Source of the DNA: Phycisphaerales bacterium
GTDB lineage: Bacteria > Planctomycetota > Phycisphaerae > Phycisphaerales > UBA1924
Direction of reading: 5' to 3'
Assembly (NCBI GenBank): GCA_030149165.1
Contig: JASBRY010000008.1
Span: 186,001-250,000 of the forward strand
DNA: 64,000 nt
In this document: one piece after another, positions 54,145-63,063 of the stretch
Layout: each line of letters starts with the position of its first letter
How positions within the stretch are numbered: position 1 is the first letter of the stretch
Translations under genes and position numbers: made by a program
Notes under the pieces: generated by a model
The model's database searches: none
What the model was told of the DNA's origin: nothing
Seen by the model: only the letters and a program-made list of their open reading frames with translations

Positions 54145-55809
54145 ATGCAGAATCTTCGCGCCAACGCACTCGTCGCGACCCTCGCGGTTGCTGTCCTCGG
54201 CTCCGCCGTCGCTGTCACCACCAACGCGACTCGATCCACAGATTACGGCTTCTACGACCCCATCGTTGATGTCCACACGATGATCGAGCACCTCTATGTT
54301 GAGGAACCGACTGACAATGAGATCCAGATCGGCGCGATCAACGGCATGCTCGAGAATCTCAACGATCCATACACCACATTCATCCCGGCGGATCTTGAGC
54401 GTGATTTCAACAAGGACATGCGCGGCGAGTATGTCGGGATCGGCGCTGAGGTCATTCTCCGAGATGGTTGGCTGACCATCGCGTCCCCAATGGACGACTC
54501 ACCTGCCTGGAAAGCTGGCGTCATGGCGGACGACAAGGTCGTCAAAATCGACGGAGAATCCACTTGGGGTTACACGATCAACGACTCGATCGACAAGCTT
54601 CTCGGCGAACCCAACACCAAGGTGACCATCACCGTCGAGCGTAATGGCGTTGAGCAGGACATCACGATCACACGCGATCACATCAAAGTCCAAGCCGTGA
54701 AGGGTTTCATGCGCAGCGATGGTGGTGAAGGTCCTTGGCGCTACATCATCGACGACTCGACCAACATCGCATACATCCGGCTGACCCAATTCATCCCTGG
54801 ATGCGCTCAGGAACTCAAAGAAGCAATCGAGACCGCGACGGCGAACGCTGGAGGTGAGCTCGAGGGTTTGATCCTCGACCTGCGTTACAACCCAGGAGGG
54901 CTGCTCAATGAAGCCGTGGAAATTGCGGATCTGTTCCTCGAAGACGGCGTGATCGTTTCAACGAAGGGAAGAGCGCACGAGGATCGCTCTGAGAGTGCGC
55001 ACAAAAAAGGCACACTCCCCCACTTCCCGATGGTCACACTGATCAACGGCAACTCCGCGTCAGCATCCGAGATTCTCTCAGGAGCGCTCTCGGATCATGG
55101 ACGCTCGATCATCATCGGCGCCCGCTCGTTCGGGAAGGGGTCAGTCCAGACGGTGCGTCCGCTTGAATCGGGCGCCGGGACTCTCAAGATGACTGAGCAG
55201 TACTACTACCTCCCATCTGGACGCTTGCTCCATCGCCGAGATGATTCGACCGTCTGGGGTGTGGACCCAACTCCTGGGTACTACCTCTCGATGACTGATC
55301 AAGAGCGGATCAATATGCTCAATGCTCGCAGAGAAAACGAGATCCTCCACAAAATGGAAGGCCCTGAACTCACGAACACCGGTGAAATTCTCGAGGCACT
55401 CGATGATGTGCAGCTCACTGCGGCGGTCAATGTGCTGAACAATCGTCTCGCTACTGGTGAGTTCGCGCCTGTCGGGATTGAGTCCAACCAACCAGATGAT
55501 GCCGCGTTCGAGGAACTGGTCGCGCTGCGTTTGCAAGAGGAACGCATCCTGCGTCAGCTCGAGCGGATCAATCGGCGCGTGACCGCGATCGAGAGCGTGG
55601 TGGATACTGATAAAGATCCCCTCGATCTGTGGGACGATGATCGTCAGATCGCTGGTGGTCAGCTCATCGTCAAGGATGCGGATGGGAATCTCGTGACTAC
55701 GCTCGAGATCACTGGACAGAACCTTGAACGCTGGTTGATCGATGCGGATGTCAAGGTACTGGACAGCGAAGACATCGAGGGTGGTCTCAATGGAGAAGTC
55801 GACCAGTGA
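54145..55809 (+). CDS. S41 carboxy-terminal processing peptidase
   Basis: 554 aa from the ATG at 54145, with GAAAGG upstream (a longer frame from 54106 lacks it). A signal sequence covers residues 1-25. A PDZ domain precedes the catalytic fold, where LINGNSASASEILSGALSDH gives the serine and ARSFGKGSVQTVRPL the lysine of the Ser-Lys dyad. The C-terminal 200 residues extend beyond Ctp cores and end in a helical, glutamate-rich tail. It trims envelope proteins at their C-termini. It overlaps tsaD by four bases, the first link of a four-gene run. Confidence 0.92.
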   Translation: MQNLRANALVATLAVAVLGSAVAVTTNATRSTDYGFYDPIVDVHTMIEHLYVEEPTDNEIQIGAINGMLENLNDPYTTFIPADLERDFNKDMRGEYVGIGAEVILRDGWLTIASPMDDSPAWKAGVMADDKVVKIDGESTWGYTINDSIDKLLGEPNTKVTITVERNGVEQDITITRDHIKVQAVKGFMRSDGGEGPWRYIIDDSTNIAYIRLTQFIPGCAQELKEAIETATANAGGELEGLILDLRYNPGGLLNEAVEIADLFLEDGVIVSTKGRAHEDRSESAHKKGTLPHFPMVTLINGNSASASEILSGALSDHGRSIIIGARSFGKGSVQTVRPLESGAGTLKMTEQYYYLPSGRLLHRRDDSTVWGVDPTPGYYLSMTDQERINMLNARRENEILHKMEGPELTNTGEILEALDDVQLTAAVNVLNNRLATGEFAPVGIESNQPDDAAFEELVALRLQEERILRQLERINRRVTAIESVVDTDKDPLDLWDDDRQIAGGQLIVKDADGNLVTTLEITGQNLERWLIDADVKVLDSEDIEGGLNGEVDQ

Positions 55810-56867
55810 TTGTTCTGGGGATTGAGTCCTCGTGCGACGAAACCGCCGCGGCCGTGATCGAAGACTCGATGACCGTGCGTTCGTCCGTCGTCGCGTCGCA
55901 GACCGAAACCCACGCTGAATACGGTGGGGTGGTCCCAGAGATCGCATCTCGACTCCACGAGATCAACATCCTCCCTGTGCTCAAGCAAGCACTCGATGAA
56001 GCGGGCGTTGAGCTTCAGCAACTCGACGCGATCGCTGTGGGACATCGTCCTGGTTTGGTTGGTTCGTTGTTGGTCGGATTGTCCGCTGCGAAAGCGTTGA
56101 ACTGGTCACTCAACAAACCACTCATCGGCGTCGACCATGTGCACGCGCACCTCTATGCACCGTTCCTTGATGCTCAAGACGCACCAACTTTCCCAGCGTT
56201 GGGACTGGTGATCTCTGGTGGCCATACTTCCCTGTATCGCATGGACTCCCCAACCAGACTCACACGCTTGGGCGCCACAATCGATGACGCGATCGGTGAA
56301 GCGTTTGATAAAGCGGCGTCGATTCTTGATCTGCCCTATCCCGGCGGTCCACACATCGACAAGCTGGCGCAAGATCCGAATGCGAACGACCGGCTCGTCG
56401 ACTTCCCGATCTCAAGACTCGGGAAAGACTCGCTGGATTTCAGCTATTCGGGACTCAAGACCGCGTTGTTGTATGCCGCGAAAGGCAAACCGAATCCGCC
56501 CAAACTCCCTGGGAAACCTCAGCGGATCGCGGAGCCTGCTCCAGAGTTGAATGACAATCGTGTTCGCGATCTGTCTGCGAGTTTCCAGAGAGCCGCGGTG
56601 CGAGCGCTGACCATCAAAGCTCAACGAGCGCTGAACACGAATCCCGATCTCACCTCCATCATCATCGGAGGCGGCGTCAGCGCCAACACGCGTGTCCGAT
56701 CCGAGTTCGCAAAGCTCGCGCAGGACAACGACTGCTCGCTGTATATCCCAGAGATGAAATACTGCGTGGACAACGCCGCGATGATCGGGGCGCTGGGATC
56801 GGTGATGTTCGTCGCTGGTCATCGCGATGATCTCTCGCTTGCCGCGACCCCAACCACGGCGTGCTGA
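55806..56867 (+). CDS. tsaD: tRNA threonylcarbamoyladenosine synthase subunit TsaD
   Basis: 353 aa. TsaD transfers the threonylcarbamoyl group to A37 of ANN-reading tRNAs. VLGIESSCDETAAAVIED begins the ATPase fold, and the metal motif is DHVHAHLYAPF (HxxxH). The family block YGGVVPEIASRLHEINILPV is present. It starts at a GTG that overlaps the ctp stop by four bases (GTGA), so its translation is coupled. Members of the t6A pathway are not adjacent. Confidence 0.96.
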   Translation: MIVLGIESSCDETAAAVIEDSMTVRSSVVASQTETHAEYGGVVPEIASRLHEINILPVLKQALDEAGVELQQLDAIAVGHRPGLVGSLLVGLSAAKALNWSLNKPLIGVDHVHAHLYAPFLDAQDAPTFPALGLVISGGHTSLYRMDSPTRLTRLGATIDDAIGEAFDKAASILDLPYPGGPHIDKLAQDPNANDRLVDFPISRLGKDSLDFSYSGLKTALLYAAKGKPNPPKLPGKPQRIAEPAPELNDNRVRDLSASFQRAAVRALTIKAQRALNTNPDLTSIIIGGGVSANTRVRSEFAKLAQDNDCSLYIPEMKYCVDNAAMIGALGSVMFVAGHRDDLSLAATPTTAC

Positions 56868-56870
56868 TTG

Positions 56871-57428
56871 ATGAAGTCCATTGATGACATCTTTGAGTCT
56901 CTGGATAAACCGATCGTGCGCGATCCGCATCCTGCCTCATTTCCAGAGGACGAGCTGCTCAAATCCTGCACCATCACCAAAGGGCGCGTCTCAGGTCCCG
57001 GCGGTCAGCACAGAAACAAAGTCTCGACGCATATCACGGTCGCACACGATCCAACCAACATCAGCGCCCAAGCGGGGGAACGGCGGAGTCCCGAAACCAA
57101 CCGCAAGGTCGCGCTCAAACGGCTGCGCTATAAACTCGCGATTGGGATTCGTGTACCAGTCCCAGATGGTGATATCCGATCCGAGCTCTGGCGCTCTCGC
57201 TGCAAGAAGGGCAAGATCGCGTGCTCATCCAAGCATCAGGACCACCCCTCGATGATCGCTGAGGCGCTCGATGTGCTGGATGCATGTGGATTGGATCCAT
57301 CCAAAGCCTCGACTCGACTCGAATGCACGGCTTCGCAGCTCATCAAACTCATCGCATCGCATCCACCTTCTTTGGTGTATCTGAATCAGGAACGCGAGAA
57401 GCACAACCTCCACCCACTCAAACACTAA
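56871..57428 (+). CDS. Release-factor-like GGQ protein (ribosome rescue candidate)
   Basis: 185 aa from the ATG at 56871 (a TTG at 56868 is the only alternative). The peptidyl-hydrolase motif is SGPGGQHRNKVST at about residues 41-53, the class I release factor GGQ loop. The rest of the domain fits RF-like proteins (AQAGERRSPETNRKVALKRL). Codon-recognition domains are absent, so it cannot act as a normal RF1/RF2. It resembles ArfB (YaeJ) or PrfH-like rescue factors, though the C-terminal 60 residues are longer than in ArfB and not basic enough to be sure. It sits between tsaD and hflX with close spacing. The link to stalled ribosomes is inference. Confidence 0.8.
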   Translation: MKSIDDIFESLDKPIVRDPHPASFPEDELLKSCTITKGRVSGPGGQHRNKVSTHITVAHDPTNISAQAGERRSPETNRKVALKRLRYKLAIGIRVPVPDGDIRSELWRSRCKKGKIACSSKHQDHPSMIAEALDVLDACGLDPSKASTRLECTASQLIKLIASHPPSLVYLNQEREKHNLHPLKH

Positions 57429-57438
57429 CGATCACGGC

Positions 57439-57444
57439 TACTAT
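57439..57444 (+). promoter_or_regulatory. Candidate -10 box for leaderless hflX message (TACTAT)
   Basis: TACTAT, eight bases before the ATG at 57453. No Shine-Dalgarno site. It suggests hflX may be made separately from the genes before it. Confidence 0.4.
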
Positions 57445-57452
57445 CCCTATCC

Positions 57453-58940
57453 ATGCCTGAACCGACCGAACGCCAATCCATCAAAGTCCAAGCGGAACGC
57501 ACTGTCCTCGCGGCTGTCCGACTCCCGGAATCCACTTACGACCAGCGCGATCCGTTCGGAGAGCTTGGAGAACTCGCGAAGCAAGCGGGCGCGGTTGTTG
57601 TTGGCGAGATCGAGCAGCGCCGTGATCGTCCCGAAGCGGGGACCTACATGGGAGTCGGGAAGCTCGAAGAACTCAAGGGCGCCTGTGAAGAGCTTGATGC
57701 ATCGACGATTATCTTCGATCACGACCTGTCCCCGAAACAGATCGCAAACATCGAGAAGATCACAGAACGCAAGGTGCTGGATCGGTCTGAACTGATCCTT
57801 GATATTTTCGCGTCTCGTGCTGTGTCCCATGAAGCAAAGCTGCAGGTCGAGATCGCTCAGCTTGAGTACACCTATCCACGGCTCCGCGCGATGTGGTCTC
57901 ACCTTGAACGCATCGTCGGCTCTGGAGGGATTGGGGGCGTGGGCACCAGAGGTCCTGGTGAGCAGCAGCTCGAGATCGACCGCCGGTTGGTGCAGCGCCG
58001 AAAGACGATCCTGCAGCGCGAACTCGAAGAGATCCAAGCACGCAAGCGTCGCGCTGTTGAGAAACGCAATGTGGACTTCTACACCGTCGGCTTGGTCGGA
58101 TACACCAACGCCGGGAAGTCCACGCTGTTCAACACGCTGACTGAAGGCGGCGCGTACGCGGATGACCGCGTGTTTGCGACGCTCATGACACGCACGCGCC
58201 AGTGGGACCTCGGGGGTGGACACACCGCGATGCTCTCCGACACCGTCGGATTCGTGCGTGATCTCCCCCACCACCTCGTCGCGTCATTCCGTGCGACGCT
58301 TGAAGAAGCGATGCACGCGGACCTGATCCTGATCGTGCTGGACATCTCTGATCCATCGGTCGAGCTGCACTATGAGACTGTCCTGACGACGCTTGACGAT
58401 CTCTTTACAGAGGTCGAAGAACGCGAAGCGAAAGAAGCAGAGCAGCACAAGCGGGATGGGAAGGAATACCACCATTACGAGCGTCCGGAGTACCTCGTGC
58501 TGCTTAACAAAGCGGACAAGCTGACGGACCACGCGGATCTGCTGTATTGGCAGACGCGTGTCCCCGGTGCGATCGCGCTCTGTGCGCTTCCGGGAGATCC
58601 TGATGCCGAGGATTGCCCGCTCGGACAGGATGATTTGATCGCTCGCGTCAAACGCCACTCAATCGGTCCGATCGCGGAGCTCGTGATCACGGTGCCGCTG
58701 AGTGATTCCAAGACGATCCACACGATCGAGAACCGGACCGAGGTGCTCGATCGCGAGTATGTCGATCAGTTCGTGAATCTGCGGACCAAGATCGGATCGC
58801 GACAACTCGCGCAGCTCCGCGCTCGCGGCGCGGACATGGTCGTCCACACTCCCGACGGCACGCTCGTCGAGAATCCATCACGCGCGCGCGGCTGGACGGA
58901 AGATTCCGACTCACCATTCGCGAAGAAGCTCGACTTCTGA
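57453..58940 (+). CDS. hflX: Ribosome-splitting GTPase HflX
   Basis: 495 aa. The HflX nucleotide-binding start is LGELAKQAGAVVVGEIEQRR with GTYMGVGKLEELK, followed by the GTPase core: G1 GLVGYTNAGKST, G3 DTVGFVRDLPHHL, and G4 LLNKADK. The Gly-rich VGSGGIGGVGTRGPGEQQLE linker is a family hallmark. HflX splits stalled 70S ribosomes after heat or antibiotic stress. The C-terminal tail of about 60 residues is longer than usual. With the release-factor-like gene just before it, a ribosome-rescue theme is suggested. Confidence 0.95.
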   Translation: MPEPTERQSIKVQAERTVLAAVRLPESTYDQRDPFGELGELAKQAGAVVVGEIEQRRDRPEAGTYMGVGKLEELKGACEELDASTIIFDHDLSPKQIANIEKITERKVLDRSELILDIFASRAVSHEAKLQVEIAQLEYTYPRLRAMWSHLERIVGSGGIGGVGTRGPGEQQLEIDRRLVQRRKTILQRELEEIQARKRRAVEKRNVDFYTVGLVGYTNAGKSTLFNTLTEGGAYADDRVFATLMTRTRQWDLGGGHTAMLSDTVGFVRDLPHHLVASFRATLEEAMHADLILIVLDISDPSVELHYETVLTTLDDLFTEVEEREAKEAEQHKRDGKEYHHYERPEYLVLLNKADKLTDHADLLYWQTRVPGAIALCALPGDPDAEDCPLGQDDLIARVKRHSIGPIAELVITVPLSDSKTIHTIENRTEVLDREYVDQFVNLRTKIGSRQLAQLRARGADMVVHTPDGTLVENPSRARGWTEDSDSPFAKKLDF

Positions 58941-59263
58941 GCATGGGCTTTTGCGTAGTCAACCAAAACTCTTTTGTTGACCATTCTTTCATATTTGTGC
59001 GCGCTCAAATCAGCGCGTTGTAAACCACGCAAACCCAGCACTTGCGCGCTGTATTTGGAATGCGCGAATCATGCGGCGCATTCTTGATGATCTCTGAATG
59101 GAAGGGTTGATCGAAGAGTTCTATCTTCAATCAACTCCCTTTCTTTGAATCAGCCACACACCTGATTCAATTGCTCACAGCACCCGGACCGACACACCCC
59201 GGGTGCTGTTTATATACACAAACGCTCAAGCTAAATAGCACTACATACTTGAATCACATTGAT
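58941..59263 (+). other. Structured gene-free interval with three hairpins
   Basis: No gene is seen between the convergent hflX and DUF1015 genes. Three inverted repeats follow one another: 59102-59141 (a long stem, AAGGGTTGATCGAAGA pairing with TCTTCAATCAACTCCCTT, with one mismatch and two extra bases), 59145-59170 (9-bp perfect stem TTGAATCAG/CTGATTCAA), and 59178-59208 (10-bp stem CAGCACCCGG/CCGGGTGCTG followed by TTTATAT). The last may end a plus-strand transcript. An imperfect repeat, GTCAACCAAAA and TTTTGTTGAC, lies near 58960-58980. Together they could form a small RNA or simply stacked terminators. Confidence 0.55.
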
Positions 59264-60601
59264 TCAACTGAGTGGATTCAACCACAACCCCGTCGCGAGC
59301 TTTGGATAGAAGAAGGTGCTCTTCTGCGGCATCAGCTCGCCCGCTCTCGAAATATCGCGCACGGCTTCCAGTGGGGTTGGACGCACGATGATCGCGAGTT
59401 GGGGTTTGCCGCCGCCGGCGATGGAGCTGCCGGTCTCTTCGCCGCGTCCCAGTGCGAGGACCTCGTCGATCGAGTGCGGGAATGCCCATTTGACCGGCTC
59501 GCCGTTGTTGAGTTCTGGGGAGCAGATCTCATCGACGATCAGGTGCTGGATGATCGCGACATCGAGACTACGCCACGCCTGGGATTGGTCTGGGAACTTG
59601 TCTTCGAGCGGATCGCTCATCGCGGGCCACGCCGCGAAGCAGAGTCCGGTCGCGTAGTCGTAGATCCCGAATATATTGGTCTTCTCACGCTCGGCGAGGA
59701 CATTCATCTGTGCGAGGAAGGTTGAAGGGGTGTTCTCGATCGCTTCGATGTTGAGCAGTCCGGCGCTCGCTTGCTGGAACGCGTCGATGTCATAGTCTTT
59801 CATTCCGCCGAGGACTCGATGCGTTGGTCCGATCGCCAGTCCCGGATCGTTCATCGAAACGAGCACCATCATGGTTCTACGAGCGGGATGATCCGCTGGT
59901 ACATCGCCAAGTGATTCGAGGTAGTTGAGCGCGGTGTTGTATCGGTGGTGACCATCAGCGACGAAGATGTCTTCGCCGGCAAGCGCCGCGGTGTATGCGT
60001 TGAGTGTTGCTTCATCGTCGATCGCCCAAACCTCTTGCTGGACTCCATCGCTCATCATCCCCGTCATATCGGGATCGCGGGACGCCATGACTTCGCGGAC
60101 GATCTTGGTCGCTTCGCCATCTTCATCGGGATGGAGTCCGAAGATCGGGGAGGTCTGACACTGCGTCGCTTCCATCAGCGCCTTGCGGTCTTCCTTTGGA
60201 CCTCCGAAGGTCTGCTCGTGCGCGAGGATCCCGCCGCCTTCGCGATCTCCGAAGGGGACTGTCTCAACAGTCGCAACCATGCCGCAGCGCTCGAAGGTCT
60301 TTCCCTCGAACTCGAAGGTCTGTCTGTACGCGAACATCGCTGGAGTCTGGCGCTGGGAAAGGGTTCCGGACTCGAGCATCGAGCGGTAGGACGCCGCGGA
60401 TGCTTCGTACGCTACCTTGGGACCCAGTTCCTTCGCGGGCACATGCGGCAGGTCGATCCCGACGATGTTGTTGGGATCGGCGTCGAGCATCGCTTGTTTC
60501 TGTGAAGCGTCAAGCACATCGTACGGCGGCGCGATCACTCCTGAAACATCTCCAGAGCCGTTGTGGTATTGAACTGCACGAAATGGGAACACAGCGGGCA
60601 T
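59264..60601 (-). CDS. DUF1015-family protein
   Basis: 445 aa, matching the DUF1015 family throughout: FPFRAVQYHNGSGDVSGVIAPPYDVL at the start (given here in two pieces in the text), HRYNTALNYLESLG after FVADGHHRYN, and a C-terminal GLWLNPLS. The family occurs in many bacteria and is often near serine or phosphoglycerate enzymes, but its reaction is not established. The product is soluble. AAAGGATCT lies five bases before the ATG. It converges on hflX. Confidence 0.9.
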   Translation of the reverse strand: MPAVFPFRAVQYHNGSGDVSGVIAPPYDVLDASQKQAMLDADPNNIVGIDLPHVPAKELGPKVAYEASAASYRSMLESGTLSQRQTPAMFAYRQTFEFEGKTFERCGMVATVETVPFGDREGGGILAHEQTFGGPKEDRKALMEATQCQTSPIFGLHPDEDGEATKIVREVMASRDPDMTGMMSDGVQQEVWAIDDEATLNAYTAALAGEDIFVADGHHRYNTALNYLESLGDVPADHPARRTMMVLVSMNDPGLAIGPTHRVLGGMKDYDIDAFQQASAGLLNIEAIENTPSTFLAQMNVLAEREKTNIFGIYDYATGLCFAAWPAMSDPLEDKFPDQSQAWRSLDVAIIQHLIVDEICSPELNNGEPVKWAFPHSIDEVLALGRGEETGSSIAGGGKPQLAIIVRPTPLEAVRDISRAGELMPQKSTFFYPKLATGLWLNPLS

Positions 60602-60707
60602 GGGGAGATCCTTTCAGCTCAGCATGCGGAGATTGAAACAAAGCCGACCCGCTCCAAAGTGGAGTGTCCATGGGTCGGCCCATCCATCATACGCCCGCTT
60701 TCCGACC

Positions 60708-60713
60708 TACGAT
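60708..60713 (+). promoter_or_regulatory. Candidate -10 box for leaderless purQ message (TACGAT)
   Basis: TACGAT, five bases before the ATG at 60719, with no Shine-Dalgarno site. Confidence 0.45.
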
Positions 60714-60718
60714 CAGCC

Positions 60719-61504
60719 ATGACCACCCCCTCCACCACTCCACGGGCACTCGTCATCCGCACCGCCGGCACGAACTGCGATGCCGAGCTCGTTAGAGCGT
60801 TTGAACTCGCCGGTGCGGTGCCGGAATCCATCCATCTTGATGCGCTGTGTGAACGCCCCGAACTGCTCGAATCCTTCGATCTCATCGGATTTCCGGGTGG
60901 TTTCTCCTACGGCGACGACATCGCGTCGGGACGCATCAAAGCGATGCACGCTCGACAGCACCTGCTCCCACAACTCCACGCGGCTCGGGATCGCGGAGTC
61001 CCGATCATCGGGATCTGCAATGGGTTTCAGGTGCTCGTTCAGCTCGGATTACTGCCGGGCAATACCGATCATCCGACGCTGGCGCTGTGTCAGAATGAGC
61101 ACGGGCGATTTATTGACGACTGGGCCGTGATGGAGGTGAATCACAACTCTCCTTGCGTGTGGACTCAGGAACTGACGAGTTTCGATGATCCAGAGGTCTG
61201 CCGATTCCCGTACGCGCATGCGGAAGGACGATTGGTTCTGGAGGATCACTATCAGATCAATCCGGATCTCGTCGCGCTGCGATATCAAACCAACATCAAC
61301 GGCTCCCATGATCGCATCGCCGGAGTCTGTGATCCGACTGGATTGGTCTTTGGACTGATGCCTCACCCAGAGCGGATGCTCGACTGGAATCGTCATCCCT
61401 ACGCGACGCGGCTGGATGCGAAAATCAAATCGGGTCCCACTCCAGGATTGAGCATCTTCACGAGTGCTGTGCGAGCGGTGCAGAATCACGGAGCCGCGGT
61501 ATGA
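60719..61504 (+). CDS. purQ: Phosphoribosylformylglycinamidine synthase, glutaminase subunit PurQ
   Basis: 261 aa from the ATG at 60719. The class I glutamine amidotransferase nucleophile is in GICNGFQVLVQLG, with MPHPERMLDW giving the His and Glu. GFPGGFSYGDDIASG is the PurQ-type oxyanion region. It supplies ammonia to PurL for purine synthesis; purL and purS are not adjacent. An upstream extension to 60563 overlaps the DUF1015 start and lacks support. The stop overlaps the coaD start by four bases (ATGA). Confidence 0.94.
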   Translation: MTTPSTTPRALVIRTAGTNCDAELVRAFELAGAVPESIHLDALCERPELLESFDLIGFPGGFSYGDDIASGRIKAMHARQHLLPQLHAARDRGVPIIGICNGFQVLVQLGLLPGNTDHPTLALCQNEHGRFIDDWAVMEVNHNSPCVWTQELTSFDDPEVCRFPYAHAEGRLVLEDHYQINPDLVALRYQTNINGSHDRIAGVCDPTGLVFGLMPHPERMLDWNRHPYATRLDAKIKSGPTPGLSIFTSAVRAVQNHGAAV

Positions 61505-62007
61505 ACGGGCGTGCGGTGTACGCGGGAAGCTTTGATCCGCCGACCAATGGTCATGTGTGGATGATCGAGCAGGGCGCTCGGCTGTTCGACGATCTCATCG
61601 TCGCGGTCGCGAAGCATCCCGAAAAGGAATACACCTTCGACATTGAAGAACGGCTCGGCTGGCTGCAAGAAATCGCAGATCGGCACGACAATGTCAGTGT
61701 CGCTTCGATCCAGAACGAGTTTCTCGCACATTATGCGAAGCGTGTGGACGCACGATTCGTGATCCGTGGGATCCGTCATGAAGACGATTATCAGTACGAA
61801 CGCGGCATGCGCTATGTCAACTCCGACCTGAATCCGGACCTGACCACTGTGTTCCTCATGCCACCTCGCGCGTTGTGTGAGCTCAGCTCCAGCTTCGTCA
61901 AAGGCATGATCGGCCCTGAGGGCTGGGAGCCGGTTGTGAAGGGATATGTACCAACAGCGGTATTCGAAAGATTGAGCAAGTATCACGACGAGCAGTTGAA
62001 TTCGTAA
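61501..62007 (+). CDS. coaD: Phosphopantetheine adenylyltransferase CoaD
   Basis: 168 aa. CoaD makes dephospho-CoA from 4'-phosphopantetheine and ATP. The nucleotidyltransferase signature is YAGSFDPPTNGHVWMIEQGA with the HxGH-type NGHV, and the second block is CELSSSFVKGMIGPEGWEPV. RGIRHEDDYQYERGMRYVNS is family-specific. It overlaps purQ by four bases, so the two are coupled although they serve different pathways. Confidence 0.95.
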   Translation: MNGRAVYAGSFDPPTNGHVWMIEQGARLFDDLIVAVAKHPEKEYTFDIEERLGWLQEIADRHDNVSVASIQNEFLAHYAKRVDARFVIRGIRHEDDYQYERGMRYVNSDLNPDLTTVFLMPPRALCELSSSFVKGMIGPEGWEPVVKGYVPTAVFERLSKYHDEQLNS

Positions 62008-62027
62008 CTATTCCTTGGAGCATCCGG

Positions 62028-62477
62028 ATGACCTTTGAACGGGATCACGCAAAACCAGAAGCGGCGCTCACTGATCCGATCATCGCGATGCGTGTCGTTG
62101 CGATGCCGCGCGAGACGAATCCCTACGGCACGATCTTCGGCGGGATCATCCTCAGCTATATTGACCAAGCGGGATTCGTCGAAGCACGACGACACGCGGA
62201 TATGGCGTGGGTGACCGCCGCGGTCGACCGCGTCGAGTTCCACGCGCCGGTCCGTGTCGGAGATATCGTCAACTATTACACCTACACCACTCGGCTCGGA
62301 CGAACAAGTCTCGATGTCCGCATCGAGGTCAGTGCCGAGCGATTCCACACACGCAAGATTGTCCATGTGACAACCGCGAACATGACATTGGTTGGTATGC
62401 GTGACGGTAAGCCGTTCCCATTCCGAGAGTGTGCGGCGCATCCGGGTGAATGCAGCGACAAGTCCGGATTGACCTGA
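62028..62477 (+). CDS. Acyl-CoA thioesterase, hot-dog fold
   Basis: 149 aa, resembling YciA/ACOT-type acyl-CoA thioesterases. The start VVAMPRETNPYGTIFGGIIL and the catalytic helix YIDQAGFVEARRHADM follow the family pattern. It probably hydrolyses acyl-CoAs. TTGGAG lies seven bases before the ATG. It is part of the purQ-coaD-thioesterase-purN run. Confidence 0.88.
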   Translation: MTFERDHAKPEAALTDPIIAMRVVAMPRETNPYGTIFGGIILSYIDQAGFVEARRHADMAWVTAAVDRVEFHAPVRVGDIVNYYTYTTRLGRTSLDVRIEVSAERFHTRKIVHVTTANMTLVGMRDGKPFPFRECAAHPGECSDKSGLT

Positions 62478-62478
62478 T

Positions 62479-63063
62479 ATGAGCGACGACGCACGAGCCA
62501 AACTCGCGGTGTTGCTCTCAGGGAGCGGTCGCACGCTGGATAATCTGCTGGAGTACATCAATCAAGGCAAACTCGATGCACAAATCTGCGTCGTAGTTGG
62601 ATCGCGTGATTGTCTTGGTGTTGAGAAAGCGAAAGCCGCGGGGATACCCACTCATGTGTTTGATGGCGGGATCGGCGGAGAGGATCTGGATCGAATCTGT
62701 AACGAGCACTCGATCGATTGGGTGGTGCTCGCTGGTTACCTCAAGCTCGTCCCGATTACCGATCGCGTGCGCGGGCGGGTGATTAATATCCACCCTTCGC
62801 TGCTCCCAAAGTTTGGAGGCAAAGGCATGCACGGCATGCATGTTCATCAAGCCGTACTGAAAGCTGCTCGCCAAGGTGAGATCACCGAGACAGGATGCAC
62901 AGTCCATTTCGCTGACGAGGAGTTCGATCAGGGGAAAATTATCGCGCAGCGTCACTGTCCAGTTTCCACAGACGACTCTGCTGAGCAGATTGCAGCGCGG
63001 GTCTTTGAGCTCGAATGCGAATGCTTACCGAGCGCACTCGCTCAGGTTCTACAGACAGCTTGA
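62479..63063 (+). CDS. purN: Phosphoribosylglycinamide formyltransferase PurN
   Basis: 194 aa. PurN transfers formyl from 10-formyl-THF to GAR. VLLSGSGRTLDNLLEYINQG begins the fold. The catalytic set is in INIHPSLLPKFGGKGMHGMH, with the HPS motif and the conserved GxxGMHVH, then ADEEFDQGKIIAQRHCPV. It starts two bases after the thioesterase stop. It converges with hscB, with no space between the stops. Confidence 0.95.
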   Translation: MSDDARAKLAVLLSGSGRTLDNLLEYINQGKLDAQICVVVGSRDCLGVEKAKAAGIPTHVFDGGIGGEDLDRICNEHSIDWVVLAGYLKLVPITDRVRGRVINIHPSLLPKFGGKGMHGMHVHQAVLKAARQGEITETGCTVHFADEEFDQGKIIAQRHCPVSTDDSAEQIAARVFELECECLPSALAQVLQTA

